Source of the DNA: Rhodobacteraceae bacterium CCMM004
GTDB taxonomy: Bacteria; Pseudomonadota; Alphaproteobacteria; Rhodobacterales; Rhodobacteraceae
Direction: 5' to 3'
Length of the DNA stretch: 64,000 nt
NCBI GenBank assembly: GCA_004005435.1
Contig: RZWH01000003.1
Coordinates: 62,001 to 126,000, forward strand
The notes under the pieces were generated by a model. The model made no database searches. It saw only the letters and a program-made list of their open reading frames with translations, and was not told where the DNA came from. Shown here in pieces: positions 8,146 through 20,370 of this stretch. Within the stretch, counting starts at the first letter, position 1; each line of letters begins with the position of its first letter. A program made the position numbers and the translations under genes.

Positions 8146-10164
8146 ATGGGCGATTTGCGGACGATCAACATCGACGGGACGGACATCGACGTCGATCCGG
8201 CGATGACCCTGATCCAGGCGTGCGAGCAGGCGGGTATCGAGATCCCGCGCTTCTGCTACCACGAACGGCTCAGCATCGCCGGGAACTGCCGCATGTGTCT
8301 GGTCGAGGTCGTGGGCGGCCCGCCCAAGCCCGCCGCCTCCTGCGCGATGCAGGTCCGCGACCTGCGCCCGGGCAAGGACGGCGAGCCGCCGCAGGTCCGC
8401 ACCAACAGCCCCATGGTCAAGAAGGCGCGCGAGGGGGTGATGGAGTTCCTCCTGATCAACCACCCGCTCGACTGCCCGATCTGCGATCAGGGCGGCGAAT
8501 GCGACCTGCAGGACCAGGCGATGGCCTATGGGGTGGATTTCTCGCGCTATCGCGAGCCCAAGCGGGCGGTGGCCGACCTCGACCTGGGCCCGCTGGTCGG
8601 CACCCACATGACGCGGTGCATCTCGTGCACCCGCTGCGTGCGGTTCATCACCGAGGTCGCGGGGATGCCCGAGCTGGGGCAGACCGGCCGCGGCGAGGAT
8701 GCCGAGATCACGTCCTATCTGGGCCAGACCCTCGACAGCGAGATGCAGGGCAACATCGTGGACCTGTGTCCGGTGGGGGCGCTGACGTCCAAGCCCTATG
8801 CCTTCACCGCGCGGCCCTGGGAGCTGACCAAGACCGAGACGGTGGACGTCATCGATGCCCTGGGTTCGGCCATCCGCGTCGATACCAAGGGGCGCGAGGT
8901 CATGCGCATCCTGCCGCGCAACCACGACGGCATCAACGAGGAGTGGCTGGCCGACCGCTCGCGCTATGTCTGGGACGGGCTGCGCCGGCAGCGGCTGGAC
9001 AAGCCCTACATTCGCGAGAACGGCAAGCTCAGGCCCGCGACCTGGCCCGAGGCGCTGGCCGCGGCTGCGCAGGCCATGCAGGGCGGCAAGACGGTGGGCC
9101 TGGTGGGCGACCTGGCGCCGGTCGAGGCCGCGTTCGCGCTCAAGCTGCTGGTCGAGGGGCAGGGGGGCGGGGTCGAGTGCCGGCTGGACGGCGCGCACCT
9201 GCCAGCGGGCAACCGCTCGGCCTATGTGGGAACCGCGGCCATCGAGGACCTGGACACCGCCGAGACGATCCTGCTGATCGGCACCAATCCGCGGTTGGAG
9301 GCGCCGGTGCTCAACGCCCGCATCCGCAAGGCCTGGCTCAGGGGCGCGCAGGTGGCGATGGTCGGCGAGGACGTGGACCTGACCTATGACGTCATGCACC
9401 TGGGCAGCGACCGCGCCGCCCTGCAAAAACTCGCGGACATGGACCACTCGGACAAGAAGGGCTCCGAGGGCGTGATCGTCGTGGGGCAGGGGGCGCTGAC
9501 CGGCGACGACGGCGCGGCGGTGCTGGCCACCGTGATGCGGATGGCCGAGGCCGCGGGCTCGCGCCTGTTGGTCCTCCACACCGCCGCGGGCCGCGTCGGC
9601 GCGTTGGACGTGGGCGCCACCCGCGAGGCGGGCGTGACCGACCTGGCCGAGGCGGCCTGCGTCTATGCCCTGGGCGCCGACGAGATCGACATCCCCAAAG
9701 GCCCGACCGTCATCTATCAGGGCAGCCACGGCGACCGGGGCGCCCACCGCGCCGACATCATCCTGCCCGCGGCCTGCTGGACCGAGGAGAACGGCACCTT
9801 CGTCAACACCGAGGGCCGTCCGCAACTGGCGCTGCGTGCGGCCTATGCGCCGGGCGAGGCCAAGGAGAACTGGGCGATCCTGCGGGCGCTGTCGGGTGAG
9901 CTGGGCGCGACGCTGCCTTTCGACACGCTGGGCCAGCTGCGCCGCAAGCTGGTCGAGGCCGTGCCGCATCTGGGCCTGATCGACGAGGTGCCCGAAAACG
10001 CGTGGCAGCCGGTCGAGGGGGACGGCGACCTGGGCTCCGGGGATTTCCGCAGCGGGGTCGAGAGCCACTACCTGACCACCGCCATCGGCCGGGCGAGCCC
10101 GCTGATGGGCGAGTTGACGGCACTGGCCCGCGACCGCAAGCCGGCCAAGCTGGCGGCGGAGTAG
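8146..10164 (+). CDS. nuoG: NADH-quinone oxidoreductase subunit G
   Basis: The large iron-sulfur subunit of the complex I electron-input module. 672 residues, the shorter (non-enterobacterial) type. The N-terminal ferredoxin-like [2Fe-2S] domain shows [15 protein letters not shown], followed by the His-Cys cluster region [17 protein letters not shown] and a 4Fe-4S motif CISCTRC. The remainder is the molybdopterin-oxidoreductase-like domain, degenerate in complex I. ATG 8146 lies 6 bases after GGAGGC and gives the expected start [11 protein letters not shown]. The long open frame on the opposite strand across this gene is a GC shadow. Confidence 0.97.
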   Translation: MGDLRTINIDGTDIDVDPAMTLIQACEQAGIEIPRFCYHERLSIAGNCRMCLVEVVGGPPKPAASCAMQVRDLRPGKDGEPPQVRTNSPMVKKAREGVMEFLLINHPLDCPICDQGGECDLQDQAMAYGVDFSRYREPKRAVADLDLGPLVGTHMTRCISCTRCVRFITEVAGMPELGQTGRGEDAEITSYLGQTLDSEMQGNIVDLCPVGALTSKPYAFTARPWELTKTETVDVIDALGSAIRVDTKGREVMRILPRNHDGINEEWLADRSRYVWDGLRRQRLDKPYIRENGKLRPATWPEALAAAAQAMQGGKTVGLVGDLAPVEAAFALKLLVEGQGGGVECRLDGAHLPAGNRSAYVGTAAIEDLDTAETILLIGTNPRLEAPVLNARIRKAWLRGAQVAMVGEDVDLTYDVMHLGSDRAALQKLADMDHSDKKGSEGVIVVGQGALTGDDGAAVLATVMRMAEAAGSRLLVLHTAAGRVGALDVGATREAGVTDLAEAACVYALGADEIDIPKGPTVIYQGSHGDRGAHRADIILPAACWTEENGTFVNTEGRPQLALRAAYAPGEAKENWAILRALSGELGATLPFDTLGQLRRKLVEAVPHLGLIDEVPENAWQPVEGDGDLGSGDFRSGVESHYLTTAIGRASPLMGELTALARDRKPAKLAAE

Positions 10165-10167
10165 ACC

Positions 10168-10551
10168 ATGCGCGGCGCGGTGGCGCTGCTGACGCTCGGC
10201 GCCTGCGTCGCGGCCGAGACGCCGCCCGAGACGGCCGAGAATCCGCGGGCCTATCTCGGCGTGCAGACGCGGCTGTTGCAGGACGATCTGGTGAATTTCC
10301 TCGTCGAGATGCGCGGCGTATCCGGCCCCGACGACGTCACCGCCTATGCCCGCTGTGCTGCGGCGCAGTATGCTCTGATCCGCGGCTTCGGATTCGCTCG
10401 CCACGTGCGCACGAATGTCGAGGAAGAGGGTGGTCTTTGGCGCGGAGATGCGGTTTACACGGTGTCGCCAGCGCTGCCCGAGGGGTCGCGCACCATCGAC
10501 GCCGAAGTCGTGGTCGCCACCTGCGCGGAGAGCGGAATACCGACGGTGTGA
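10168..10551 (+). CDS. Hypothetical small lipoprotein between nuoG and nuoH
   Basis: 127 residues. The very short leader ends LTLGAC, a plausible lipobox with Cys 13, so it may be anchored in the envelope. The mature part contains LLQDDLVNFLVEMRGV and RCAAAQYALIRGFGFARHVRT, and ends with a Cys (VVATCAESG). It starts 3 bases after the nuoG stop and ends 6 bases before nuoH, so it must be co-translated with them. No family recognised; it may be one of the unidentified frames known from Rhodobacter nuo clusters. Confidence 0.7.
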   Translation: MRGAVALLTLGACVAAETPPETAENPRAYLGVQTRLLQDDLVNFLVEMRGVSGPDDVTAYARCAAAQYALIRGFGFARHVRTNVEEEGGLWRGDAVYTVSPALPEGSRTIDAEVVVATCAESGIPTV

Positions 10552-10557
10552 GGACCT

Positions 10558-11595
10558 ATGGCTGAATTTCTGCAGACCGGGCCGGGGATCGCCCTCATCA
10601 TCATGGCGCAGAGCCTGCTGGTGATCGGCTTCGTCATGGTCAGTCTGCTGTTCCTGGTCTACGGCGACCGCAAGATCTGGGCCGCCGTGCAGATGCGCCG
10701 CGGGCCCAATGTGGTCGGCGTTTTCGGTCTGTTGCAGACGGTGGCGGACGCGCTGAAATACGTTGTCAAAGAGATCGTGATCCCGGCCGGATCGGACCGG
10801 ACGGTGTTCATACTGGCGCCGCTCGTGTCCTTCGTGCTGGCGATGATCGCCTGGGCGGTGATCCCGTTCAACGAAACCTGGGTCCTGGCCGACATCAACG
10901 TCGCCATCCTATATGTCTTCGCCGTCTCCTCCCTGGAGGTTTACGGCGTGATCATGGGGGGCTGGGCGTCGAACTCGAAATACCCGTTCCTCGGCAGCCT
11001 GCGCTCGGCGGCACAGATGATCTCTTACGAGGTCTCCATCGGCCTGATCATCATCGGCGTGGTGATCTCGACCGGCAGCCTGAACTTCGGCGCCATCGTC
11101 CGCGCCCAGGACGGCGATCTGGGCCTGTTCAACTGGTACTGGCTGCCGCACCTGCCCATGGTGTTTCTGTTCTTCATCAGTACCCTGGCCGAGACCAACC
11201 GCCCGCCCTTCGACCTGCCCGAGGCCGAGTCGGAGCTGGTGGCGGGGTATCAGGTGGAATACTCCTCGACGCCCTTCCTGCTGTTCATGGCGGGCGAGTA
11301 CATCGCCATCTTCCTGATGTGCGCGCTGATCACGCTGATGTTCTTCGGCGGGTGGCTGAGCCCGGTGCCGTTCCTGCCCGACGGGGCGTTCTGGATGGTG
11401 CTGAAGATGGCGTTCTTCTTCTTCTGCTTCGCCATGGTAAAGGCCATCGTGCCGCGCTACCGCTACGACCAGTTGATGCGCCTGGGGTGGAAGGTGTTCC
11501 TGCCCTTCTCGCTGGCCTGGGTGGTCCTGGTGGCCTTCTTCGCCCATTTCGAGCTGTTCGGCGGCGCCTATGCCCGCTGGGCCGTGGGGGGGTAG
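10558..11595 (+). CDS. nuoH: NADH-quinone oxidoreductase subunit H
   Basis: Membrane subunit of complex I that forms much of the quinone-binding cavity at the junction of the two arms. 345 residues, about eight transmembrane helices. Family signatures are [15 protein letters not shown] near residue 40 and the acidic cytosolic loop [25 protein letters not shown] before ATG 10558 is a good ribosome binding site. It is followed by a tiny coiled-coil gene, then nuoI. Confidence 0.98.
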   Translation: MAEFLQTGPGIALIIMAQSLLVIGFVMVSLLFLVYGDRKIWAAVQMRRGPNVVGVFGLLQTVADALKYVVKEIVIPAGSDRTVFILAPLVSFVLAMIAWAVIPFNETWVLADINVAILYVFAVSSLEVYGVIMGGWASNSKYPFLGSLRSAAQMISYEVSIGLIIIGVVISTGSLNFGAIVRAQDGDLGLFNWYWLPHLPMVFLFFISTLAETNRPPFDLPEAESELVAGYQVEYSSTPFLLFMAGEYIAIFLMCALITLMFFGGWLSPVPFLPDGAFWMVLKMAFFFFCFAMVKAIVPRYRYDQLMRLGWKVFLPFSLAWVVLVAFFAHFELFGGAYARWAVGG

Positions 11596-11598
11596 GCG

Positions 11599-11799
11599 AT
11601 GGCCGACGAACCCACGAGCCTCGTTCTCGAGCAGCTTCGCCTGATCCGCGAAGATCTGCGCGGCGTACACTCTAAGATGGACGACCTCGCCGTGAAGGTG
11701 GACGGCCACACGGCGTTGCTCATCGGTCTTGGAAAGTATGTTCACGACATCGACGGACGCGTCGAACACATCGAGCAAAAGCTGGGGATCGACCCATGA
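11599..11799 (+). CDS. 66-residue coiled-coil-like protein in nuo cluster
   Basis: A short, probably all-helical protein ([19 protein letters not shown], then [15 protein letters not shown]) with heptad-like spacing of Leu/Ile/Val, suggesting a coiled coil or small helical bundle. It starts 3 bases after the nuoH stop, and its own stop overlaps the nuoI start (ATGA). No signal peptide or membrane segment. Similar short helical proteins occur in phage and toxin contexts, but here the position argues for a nuo-linked role. Function unknown. Confidence 0.7.
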   Translation: MADEPTSLVLEQLRLIREDLRGVHSKMDDLAVKVDGHTALLIGLGKYVHDIDGRVEHIEQKLGIDP

Positions 11800-12290
11800 C
11801 GCAGATCGACTGGACCCGGGCGGGCAAGTACTTTCTGCTCGCCGACTTCTTCAAGGGCTTCGGCCTGGGGCTGAAATACTTCTTCGCGCCCAAGGCCACG
11901 CTCAACTATCCGCACGAAAAGGGGCCGCTCAGCCCGCGGTTCCGCGGCGAGCACGCGCTCAGGCGCTATCCCAACGGCGAAGAGCGCTGCATCGCGTGCA
12001 AGCTGTGCGAGGCGATCTGCCCCGCGCAGGCGATCACCATCGACGCCGAGCCGCGGGCCGACGGCAGCCGCCGCACCACCCGCTACGACATCGACATGAC
12101 CAAGTGTATCTACTGCGGCTTCTGTCAGGAGGCGTGTCCGGTGGACGCCATCGTGGAGGGCCCGAACTTCGAGTTCGCGACCGAGACGCGGGAAGAGTTG
12201 TTCTACGACAAGCAGAAGCTGTTGGAGAACGGCGAGCGCTGGGAGGCCGAGATCGCCCGCAACCTCGAAATCGACGCGCCCTACAGGTGA
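11796..12290 (+). CDS. nuoI: NADH-quinone oxidoreductase subunit I
   Basis: Ferredoxin-like subunit of complex I that carries clusters N6a and N6b and passes electrons towards NuoB. 164 residues. Two 4Fe-4S motifs are complete: [14 protein letters not shown] and [15 protein letters not shown]. The start overlaps the stop of the coiled-coil gene by four bases. Confidence 0.98.
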   Translation: MTQIDWTRAGKYFLLADFFKGFGLGLKYFFAPKATLNYPHEKGPLSPRFRGEHALRRYPNGEERCIACKLCEAICPAQAITIDAEPRADGSRRTTRYDIDMTKCIYCGFCQEACPVDAIVEGPNFEFATETREELFYDKQKLLENGERWEAEIARNLEIDAPYR

Positions 12291-12295
12291 CGGCC

Positions 12296-12685
12296 ATGAC
12301 CGAGACCGAGGCCTATACCCGCGGCAGCGCCGCCGCCGAGGCGACCAACCCCGGGTTGGAGGAGACGCTGCGGGACCGCTACGACCCGGTGCTGCCGGGT
12401 TTCGGGCGGTCGCTGGTCGAGGTCGTCTACGGCCATTTCTACACGCGCCCGGGGCTCGACGACAAAACCCGCTACCTCGCCACGGTCGCGGGCCTGACCG
12501 TCCTTGGCGGGCAGACGGGGCCGCAGTTGCGCATCCACGTGCAGAACGCGCTGAACGCCGGTGAGACCTCCCGTGAGGTGGCCGAGGTGATCCACCAGAT
12601 GGCGCTCTACGGCGGCTTTCCCGCCACGATTTCGGCGCTCAACGCCGCCCTTGAAGTCTTCGCGCAGCAGGAGGCACCTGAATGA
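12296..12685 (+). CDS. Carboxymuconolactone decarboxylase (AhpD-like) family protein
   Basis: 129 residues, all-helical, single CMD domain. The core reads [51 protein letters not shown]. The CxxC redox pair of AhpD-type members is absent (no Cys in the protein), so peroxidase-reductase activity is unlikely; a decarboxylase-like or purely structural role remains possible. ATG 12296 follows the nuoI stop by 5 bases, and the stop overlaps the nuoJ start (AATGA). The link to complex I is positional only. Confidence 0.88.
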   Translation: MTETEAYTRGSAAAEATNPGLEETLRDRYDPVLPGFGRSLVEVVYGHFYTRPGLDDKTRYLATVAGLTVLGGQTGPQLRIHVQNALNAGETSREVAEVIHQMALYGGFPATISALNAALEVFAQQEAPE

Positions 12686-13296
12686 CCTTCGCCACCTTCG
12701 CCTTCTACCTCTTCGCCGTCGTGGTGGTGATGTCGGGCCTTCTGACTGTGATGGCCCGCAACCCGGTGCATTCGGTCCTGTGGCTGATCGCGGCGTTCCT
12801 GTCCTCGGCGGGGCTTTTCGTGCTGGTGGGCGCCGAGTTCGTGGCGATGCTGCTGATCATCGTCTACGTGGGCGCGGTCGCGGTGTTGTTTCTGTTCGTC
12901 GTGATGATGCTGGATGTCGACTTTGCCGAGTTGAAGGCCGAGATGGCCAAGTACATGCCGCTGGCGCTCCTCATCGGGGTGGTCATCCTGATGCAGCTCG
13001 GCATCGCCTTCGGCGTGTGGGAGGCCAGCGAACAGGCCGAGTCCATGCGTCGCGCCATCACCGCCGACATGGGCGGTGTCGAGAACACCGCGATGCTGGG
13101 TCAACTGCTCTACGACCGTTACATTCTGCTGTTCCAACTGGCCGGTCTGATCCTGCTGGTGGCGATGATCGGGGCCATCGTGCTGACCCTGCGCCACCGC
13201 TCGGACGTCAAACGTCAGGACGTGCTGCGGCAGATGTATCGCGATCCGGCCAAGGCCATGGAACTGAAGGACGTCAAGCCCGGACAGGGCCTCTGA
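12682..13296 (+). CDS. nuoJ: NADH-quinone oxidoreductase subunit J
   Basis: Membrane subunit of complex I, ND6 counterpart, with five predicted helices over 204 residues. The typical core [20 protein letters not shown] and the glycine-rich helix [19 protein letters not shown] (containing the pi-bulge) are present. The C-terminal 35 residues are a cytosolic basic tail. It is followed by two hairpins and the microprotein gene before nuoK. Confidence 0.97.
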   Translation: MTFATFAFYLFAVVVVMSGLLTVMARNPVHSVLWLIAAFLSSAGLFVLVGAEFVAMLLIIVYVGAVAVLFLFVVMMLDVDFAELKAEMAKYMPLALLIGVVILMQLGIAFGVWEASEQAESMRRAITADMGGVENTAMLGQLLYDRYILLFQLAGLILLVAMIGAIVLTLRHRSDVKRQDVLRQMYRDPAKAMELKDVKPGQGL

Positions 13297-13303
13297 CACC
13301 GCA

Positions 13304-13348
13304 CCGGCCCCGACCGGGCCGGACAACCGCAACGACCCCGAAACGGGG
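13304..13348 (+). other. Two intercistronic hairpins after nuoJ
   Basis: CCGGCCC (13304-13310) pairs with GGGCCGG (13316-13322) over a 5-base loop, and CCCCG (13336-13340) pairs with CGGGG (13344-13348) over AAA. No T-run follows, so this is not a standard terminator. It may stabilise or process the mRNA at the nuoJ/microprotein boundary. Confidence 0.5.
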
Positions 13349-13371
13349 CGCCAAAACACGAGGGGCCACCC

Positions 13372-13446
13372 ATGTCCAACACCACCATCATCGTCGTCAT
13401 CATCGCCGTGATCATCATCCTGGGCGGCGGCTTCGCCTTTCTCTGA
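13372..13446 (+). CDS. 24-residue single-span membrane microprotein
   Basis: ATG 13372 follows GAGGGG at a spacing of about 6 bases and runs to TGA at 13444-13446, 24 codons. After MSNTT the product is a continuous hydrophobic helix of Ile, Val and Ala (IIVVIIAVIIIL) ending GGGFAFL, exactly long enough to span a membrane once. Placed between nuoJ and nuoK, which encode neighbouring membrane subunits of complex I, it could be a supernumerary subunit or an assembly factor; this is inference. It could alternatively be a leader peptide for nuoK. The good ribosome binding site and clean helix make chance less likely. Confidence 0.6.
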   Translation: MSNTTIIVVIIAVIIILGGGFAFL

Positions 13447-13470
13447 GCCGCGCGGACGGGAGACGCTGAC

Positions 13471-13776
13471 ATGATCGGCATCGAGCACTATTTGACCGTC
13501 GCCGCGATGCTGTTCGTCATCGGGATCTTCGGCCTGTTCCTGAACCGCAAGAACGTGATCATCCTGCTGATGTCGATCGAGCTGATGCTGTTGGCGGTGA
13601 ACATCAACTTCGTCGCCTTCTCGGCCTTCTTGGGCGACCTGGTCGGCCAGGTCTTTACCCTGTTCGTGCTGACGGTTGCGGCGGCGGAGGCGGCCATCGG
13701 CCTTGCCATCCTCGTCTGCTTCTTCCGCAACCGCGGCACCATCGACGTCGAAGACGTCAACGTGATGAAAGGCTAG
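13471..13776 (+). CDS. nuoK: NADH-quinone oxidoreductase subunit K
   Basis: Small membrane subunit of complex I, ND4L counterpart, 101 residues with three helices. Conserved Glu residues sit in helices 2 and 3 ([17 protein letters not shown] and [18 protein letters not shown]) and are part of the proton-translocation path. It ends 4 bases before nuoL. Confidence 0.98.
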   Translation: MIGIEHYLTVAAMLFVIGIFGLFLNRKNVIILLMSIELMLLAVNINFVAFSAFLGDLVGQVFTLFVLTVAAAEAAIGLAILVCFFRNRGTIDVEDVNVMKG

Positions 13777-13780
13777 GCCG

Positions 13781-15853
13781 ATGGCGACGATCATCCTCTT
13801 CGCGCCGTTGATCGGCGCGCTGATCTGCGGCTTCGGCTGGCGCTGGATCGGCGAGGCGGCGGCGACGGCGACCGCCACCGGTCTGCTGTTTCTCGCCTGT
13901 TTCCTGTCCTGGATCGTGTTTCTGTTCCACGACGGCGTGACCGAGCAGATCGTGCTGATGCGCTGGATCGAGAGCGGATCGCTCGCCACCGACTGGGCCA
14001 TCCGCCTGGACCGCCTGACCGCGATCATGCTGATCGTCATCACCACGGTTTCGGCGCTCGTGCACCTGTATTCCGTGGGCTACATGGCCCACGACGACAA
14101 CTTCCGTGAGGGAGAGAGCTACAAGCCGCGCTTCTTCGCCTACCTATCGTTCTTTACCTTCGCCATGCTGATGCTGGTGACGGCCGACAACCTGCTGCAA
14201 CTCTTCTTCGGCTGGGAGGGGGTGGGCGTTGCGTCGTATCTCCTGATCGGCTTCTACTTTCGCAAACCGTCGGCCAACGCCGCCGCGATCAAGGCGTTCG
14301 TGGTCAACCGGGTGGGCGACTTCGGCTTTCTGCTGGCGATCTTCGCGATCTTCTACGTGACCGACTCGATCCAGTTCTCGGTGATCTTTGCCGAGGCGCC
14401 GCGTATCGCCGAGACCGAGATCGAGTTCCTGTGGACCACCTGGAACGCGGCCGAGGTCATCGCCTTCCTGCTGTTCGTGGGCGCCATGGGCAAGTCGGCG
14501 CAGCTGTTCCTGCACACCTGGCTGCCCGACGCGATGGAGGGTCCGACCCCGGTGTCGGCGCTGATCCATGCCGCCACCATGGTCACGGCGGGCGTGTTCC
14601 TGGTCTGCCGCATGTCGCCCATCATGGAGTTCGCGCCGGACGCCACCACGTTCATCGTCGTCATCGGCGCCACAACGGCATTCTTTGCCGCGACGGTGGG
14701 CCTGGTGCAGAACGACATCAAGCGGGTGATCGCCTATTCGACCTGCTCGCAGCTGGGCTACATGTTCGTGGCCGCGGGCGTGGGGGTCTATTCAGTGGCG
14801 ATGTTCCACCTCTTCACCCACGCGTTTTTCAAGGCGATGCTGTTCCTCGGCGCCGGCTCGGTCATCCACGGGATGCACCACGAGCAGGACATGCGGAACT
14901 ATGGCGGCCTGCGGCGCAAGATGCCCTACACCTTCTACGCCATGCTGATCGGCACGCTGGCGATCACAGGCGTCGGCATCCCGCTCACGGGCTGGGTCGG
15001 GTTCGCGGGCTTCGCCTCCAAGGACGCGGTGATCGAGAGCGCCTATGTCGGCACGGCCGGGGGATACGCGTTCTGGATGCTGGTCATCGCCGCGCTGTTC
15101 ACCTCGTTCTACTCCTGGCGGCTGATGTTCCTCACCTTCTGGGGCGAGCCGCGGGGCGACAGGCACACCCACGAGCACGCACACGAGAGCCCGCGCGTGA
15201 TGCTGATCCCGCTGGGCGTCCTGGCGCTGGGTGCGATCTTTGCCGGGGCGATCTGGTATTCCGCCTTCTTCGGCAAGACCAACGAGGTGGTGAAGTATTT
15301 CGGCGGCCACTACGAGGCGCCGAGCGACGAGTTGAAGGCCGCCGTCGCCGACCGCAGCCCCAAGGCGTCCGAGTTGAAATACGTGATGGAGGATCCGCCG
15401 GGCGGCGCCGCCATCTACATCGCGCCCGAGAACACCGTTCTGCACGAGGCGCATTATGTGCCGACCTGGGTCAAGCTGTCGCCGTTCGTGGCGATGCTAA
15501 TCGGGCTCGGCGTGGCCTACTGGTTCTACATGGTGAACCCGGCCCTGCCGCGGAAGATCGCCGAGAACCAGCGTCCGCTCTACGAGTTCCTGCTGAACAA
15601 GTGGTATTTCGACGAGATCTACGACGCGATCTTTGTGCGGCCGGCCAAGGCGCTGGGACGGTTCCTGTGGAAGCGCGGCGACGGCAACGTGATCGACGGC
15701 GGGCTGAACGGCCTGGCCATGGGGATCATCCCCTGGGTCACGCGGATGGCCGGGCGGGCGCAGTCGGGATACGTGTTCCACTATGCCTTTGCCATGGTGC
15801 TGGGCCTTGCGGTCCTCATCACCCTCATGACGCTGACCGGGGGGGGCGAGTAA
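13781..15853 (+). CDS. nuoL: NADH-quinone oxidoreductase subunit L
   Basis: Distal antiporter-like proton-pumping subunit of complex I, ND5 counterpart. 690 residues with about 16 helices. Visible signatures: [20 protein letters not shown] (key Glu), [20 protein letters not shown], and [17 protein letters not shown] hydrophilic stretch with a His cluster (HTHEHAHES, about residue 465) and the long lateral helix region lie in the C-terminal third. nuoM starts on the base right after its stop. Confidence 0.98.
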   Translation: MATIILFAPLIGALICGFGWRWIGEAAATATATGLLFLACFLSWIVFLFHDGVTEQIVLMRWIESGSLATDWAIRLDRLTAIMLIVITTVSALVHLYSVGYMAHDDNFREGESYKPRFFAYLSFFTFAMLMLVTADNLLQLFFGWEGVGVASYLLIGFYFRKPSANAAAIKAFVVNRVGDFGFLLAIFAIFYVTDSIQFSVIFAEAPRIAETEIEFLWTTWNAAEVIAFLLFVGAMGKSAQLFLHTWLPDAMEGPTPVSALIHAATMVTAGVFLVCRMSPIMEFAPDATTFIVVIGATTAFFAATVGLVQNDIKRVIAYSTCSQLGYMFVAAGVGVYSVAMFHLFTHAFFKAMLFLGAGSVIHGMHHEQDMRNYGGLRRKMPYTFYAMLIGTLAITGVGIPLTGWVGFAGFASKDAVIESAYVGTAGGYAFWMLVIAALFTSFYSWRLMFLTFWGEPRGDRHTHEHAHESPRVMLIPLGVLALGAIFAGAIWYSAFFGKTNEVVKYFGGHYEAPSDELKAAVADRSPKASELKYVMEDPPGGAAIYIAPENTVLHEAHYVPTWVKLSPFVAMLIGLGVAYWFYMVNPALPRKIAENQRPLYEFLLNKWYFDEIYDAIFVRPAKALGRFLWKRGDGNVIDGGLNGLAMGIIPWVTRMAGRAQSGYVFHYAFAMVLGLAVLITLMTLTGGGE

Positions 15854-17407
<1,554 letters not shown>

Positions 17408-17412
17408 CCGAC

Positions 17413-18852
17413 ATGATCCAGAACGACATCGCCATCCTCGCCCCCGAGATCGCGCTCAGCGTCTATGCCATGGTGGCGCTGCTGGCGGCCGTCTACACGA
17501 CCAAGGACCGCATGGCGCCGCTGCTGGTCTGGACCACCTCGGCGCTGTTCGTGGTGCTGGCGGCGTGGATCGGCCTGACGGGCCGCGGGACGCAGGTGGC
17601 TTTCGAGGGGATGTTCGTCTCCGACGCCTTCGCCCGCTTCGCCAAGGTCACGGTGCTCTTGAGCGCCGCCGCCGTCCTGGTGATGAGCGAGAAATATATG
17701 GAGAAGCGGGGGCTCCTCCGCTTCGAATACCCGCTGCTGATCGCGCTGGCGGTGGTCGGCATGATGGTCATGGTCTCGGCCGGCGACCTGATGGTTCTTT
17801 ACATGGGGCTGGAGCTGCAATCGCTGTCGCTCTACGTCGTCGCCGCGCTGCGCCGCGACAGCATCAAGTCGACCGAGGCGGGGCTGAAATACTTTGTCCT
17901 GGGCGCGCTGTCGTCGGGCCTGCTGCTCTACGGCTGCTCGCTGGTCTATGGGTTTGCAGGCACGACGCTCTTTGGCGGGATCATCGCGGCGGCGGGCGAC
18001 GGGCACACGCCTCTGGGCCTGCTGTTCGGCCTGGTCTTCGTCACTGCGGGCCTGGCGTTCAAGGTCTCGGCCGCACCGTTCCACATGTGGACGCCCGACG
18101 TCTACGAGGGCTCGCCCACCCCCGTCACCGCGTTCTTCGCCACGGCGCCCAAGGTGGCGGCGATGGCGCTGTTCGCGCGGGTGGTGCACGACGCCTTCGG
18201 CGGGGTGGTCGGCGACTGGCAACAGATCGTGGCACTGCTGGCGGTGGCGTCGATGTTCCTGGGCGCCGTGGCCGCCATCGGCCAGCGCGACATCAAGCGG
18301 CTGATGGCGTACTCGTCGATCAACCACATGGGGTTCGCCCTGATGGGGCTCGCCGCGGGCACGGCCTTCGGCGTGCAGGCGATGCTGGTCTACATGGCGA
18401 TCTACGTGACCATGAACATCGGCACCTTCGCCTTCATCCTTTCGATGGAGCGTGACGGGGTGCCGGTGGTCCGCATCGACGCGCTGAACATGTACTCCAA
18501 GACCCACCCGGCTCGCGCGCTGGCGGTGCTGGTGCTGATGTTCTCCATGGCGGGCGTGCCGCCGCTGGTGGGCTTCTTCGGCAAGTTCTACGTGTTCAAC
18601 GCGGCCATCGACGCAGGGATGCTGTGGCTCGCCGCCTGCGGGGCCGTCGCGTCGGCCATCGCGGCGTTCTACTATCTGCGCATCGTCTACTACATGTACT
18701 TCGGCGAGGAGGGCGAGGCGCTGGACACCGGCGGCAACCCGATTCTCTGGGGGTTCCTCATGGTGTCGGCGGCGGCGATGGTGCTGGGTGTGATCAACCT
18801 CTTCGGGGTCGAAGGGGCCGCCGCGGCGGCGGCAGCAACCCTTGTCAACTGA
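17413..18852 (+). CDS. nuoN: NADH-quinone oxidoreductase subunit N
   Basis: Antiporter-like proton-pumping subunit of complex I, ND2 counterpart. 479 residues from ATG 17413, which aligns with homologue starts ([13 protein letters not shown]). A GTG at 17404 overlapping the nuoM stop (GTGA) is the alternative. Signatures: [17 protein letters not shown] with Glu, [19 protein letters not shown], and [19 protein letters not shown]. Last gene of the complex I set; birA overlaps its end. Confidence 0.97.
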   Translation: MIQNDIAILAPEIALSVYAMVALLAAVYTTKDRMAPLLVWTTSALFVVLAAWIGLTGRGTQVAFEGMFVSDAFARFAKVTVLLSAAAVLVMSEKYMEKRGLLRFEYPLLIALAVVGMMVMVSAGDLMVLYMGLELQSLSLYVVAALRRDSIKSTEAGLKYFVLGALSSGLLLYGCSLVYGFAGTTLFGGIIAAAGDGHTPLGLLFGLVFVTAGLAFKVSAAPFHMWTPDVYEGSPTPVTAFFATAPKVAAMALFARVVHDAFGGVVGDWQQIVALLAVASMFLGAVAAIGQRDIKRLMAYSSINHMGFALMGLAAGTAFGVQAMLVYMAIYVTMNIGTFAFILSMERDGVPVVRIDALNMYSKTHPARALAVLVLMFSMAGVPPLVGFFGKFYVFNAAIDAGMLWLAACGAVASAIAAFYYLRIVYYMYFGEEGEALDTGGNPILWGFLMVSAAAMVLGVINLFGVEGAAAAAAATLVN

Positions 18853-19591
18853 GGCGGTCTGGCCCGAAGGCTACGACCGCCTGATCCTCGACGAGGTCGA
18901 CAGCACTAACGCCGAGGCGGCCCGGCTGGCGCCCGACCTGGGGCGTCCGACCTGGATCCTGGCGCGCCGCCAAACCGCGCCCCGCGGGCGGCGCGGCAAG
19001 TCCTGGACCATGCCTGAGGGCAACTTTGCCGCCACACTGGTTATGCGGCCCACAGGCACGCCCGGCTGGGCCGCTCTGCGGTCCTTTCTTGCGGCCAACG
19101 CGCTCTTTGAGGCGCTGGCGCTCAGCGTGGACCGCACGCGACTGGGTCTGAAATGGCCGAACGATGTGTTGCTCGACGGGGGAAAGGTGGCCGGGATCTT
19201 GTTGGAGTCGGCCTCGCAGAACGGACAGGTTTCGTGGCTGGCCATCGGGATCGGCATCAACCTCCAGAGCGCGCCGCGGATCCGCGACGCAGCCTTTCCA
19301 CCCGTGGCGCTGGACGGGGCCGCGGGCGGGCCCGAAGAGATGCTCGATCTCCTGGCCGGCTACTACGCCACCGAAGAGGCGATCCTGGAGCGCCTGGGGT
19401 TCGAGCCGATCCGCGAGAAATGGCTCCGCCACGCCGCTCGGCTGGGCGAGGTGATCACGGCGCGGACCGGTCGCGACGCCGTCACCGGCCGGTTCGAGAC
19501 GGTGGACCAGGACGGCCGCCTGGTGCTGGCCACGCCCGAGGGCGAGCGCCGCATTGCCGCCGCGGACGTCTATTTCGGCGAGGGCGCGTGA
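18842..19591 (+). CDS. birA: Biotin--[acetyl-CoA-carboxylase] ligase
   Basis: Activates biotin with ATP and attaches it to the lysine of biotin carboxyl carrier protein. 249 residues, catalytic and short C-terminal domains only; the N-terminal DNA-binding domain of bifunctional BirA is missing, so it is not a repressor. Motifs: [19 protein letters not shown] (biotinyl-AMP loop), and [20 protein letters not shown] with the catalytic Lys. The only usable start is TTG 18842, which lies inside the end of nuoN, so translation is probably coupled. The stop overlaps coaX by one base. Confidence 0.94.
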   Translation: MSTEAVWPEGYDRLILDEVDSTNAEAARLAPDLGRPTWILARRQTAPRGRRGKSWTMPEGNFAATLVMRPTGTPGWAALRSFLAANALFEALALSVDRTRLGLKWPNDVLLDGGKVAGILLESASQNGQVSWLAIGIGINLQSAPRIRDAAFPPVALDGAAGGPEEMLDLLAGYYATEEAILERLGFEPIREKWLRHAARLGEVITARTGRDAVTGRFETVDQDGRLVLATPEGERRIAAADVYFGEGA

Positions 19592-20370
19592 TGCTCCTGG
19601 CCATCGACTGCGGCAACACCAACACGGTCTTTTCGGTTTGGGACGGCACCCGCTTCCTGGCCACCTGGCGCACCTCCACCGAGTGGCAGAGGACGGCCGA
19701 CCAATACTTCGTCTGGCTGGCTACCCTGATGCAGCACGGCGGACTGGATGTGGAGATCGACGAGGTCATCGTCTCGTCCACGGTGCCGCGCGTCGTCTTC
19801 AACCTCCGCGTCATGGCCGACCGCTACTACAACACGCGGCCGCTGGTCGTCGGCCGGCCCGACTGCCTGCTCCCGGCGCCTCCGCGGGTGGACGAGGGCA
19901 CCTCGGTCGGGCCCGACCGCCTGGTCAACTCCGCCGGCGCCTTCGACCGGCATGGCGGCGACCTGATCGTGGTGGACTTCGGCACCGCCACCACCTTCGA
20001 CGTGGTGGACGTGGACGGCGCCTATGTGGGCGGTGTCATCGCCCCCGGCGTGAACCTGAGCCTGGAGGCGCTGCACAACGCCGCCGCCGCGCTCCCCCAT
20101 GTGGACATCACGCGGCCGCAGAGGGTCGTCGGCACCAACACCGTCGCGTGCATGCAATCCGGGGTGTTCTGGGGCTATGTCGGTCTCGTGCGCGAGATCT
20201 GCGCCCGCATCCAGGGCGAACGCGGCCACGGGATGAAGGTGGTGGCCACCGGCGGCCTGGCCCCTCTGTTTCAGCAGGCCGAGCGCCTGTTCGACGTCTT
20301 CGAGGACGACCTGACAATGCACGGCCTGACCGTGATTCACAAATATAACAAGGAAAACGGCACCTCATGA
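19591..20370 (+). CDS. coaX: Type III pantothenate kinase
   Basis: First step of coenzyme A synthesis, ATP-dependent phosphorylation of pantothenate; type III enzymes are insensitive to CoA feedback and need a monovalent cation. 259 residues. ASKHA-fold phosphate motifs DCGNTNTVFSVWDG at the N-terminus and DFGTATTFDVVD in the middle, plus GGVIAPGVNLSLEAL. It overlaps birA (TGATG) and rnj (ATGA), forming a tight three-gene set also seen in other alphaproteobacteria. Confidence 0.95.
   Translation: MLLAIDCGNTNTVFSVWDGTRFLATWRTSTEWQRTADQYFVWLATLMQHGGLDVEIDEVIVSSTVPRVVFNLRVMADRYYNTRPLVVGRPDCLLPAPPRVDEGTSVGPDRLVNSAGAFDRHGGDLIVVDFGTATTFDVVDVDGAYVGGVIAPGVNLSLEALHNAAAALPHVDITRPQRVVGTNTVACMQSGVFWGYVGLVREICARIQGERGHGMKVVATGGLAPLFQQAERLFDVFEDDLTMHGLTVIHKYNKENGTS

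Noticed and set aside
7474-10404. Very long open frame on the minus strand opposite nuoG
   Set aside because: Product is low-complexity and rich in Arg, His, Gly and Ala; the plus strand encodes a clear NuoG with all cofactor motifs, so this is a GC-bias shadow.
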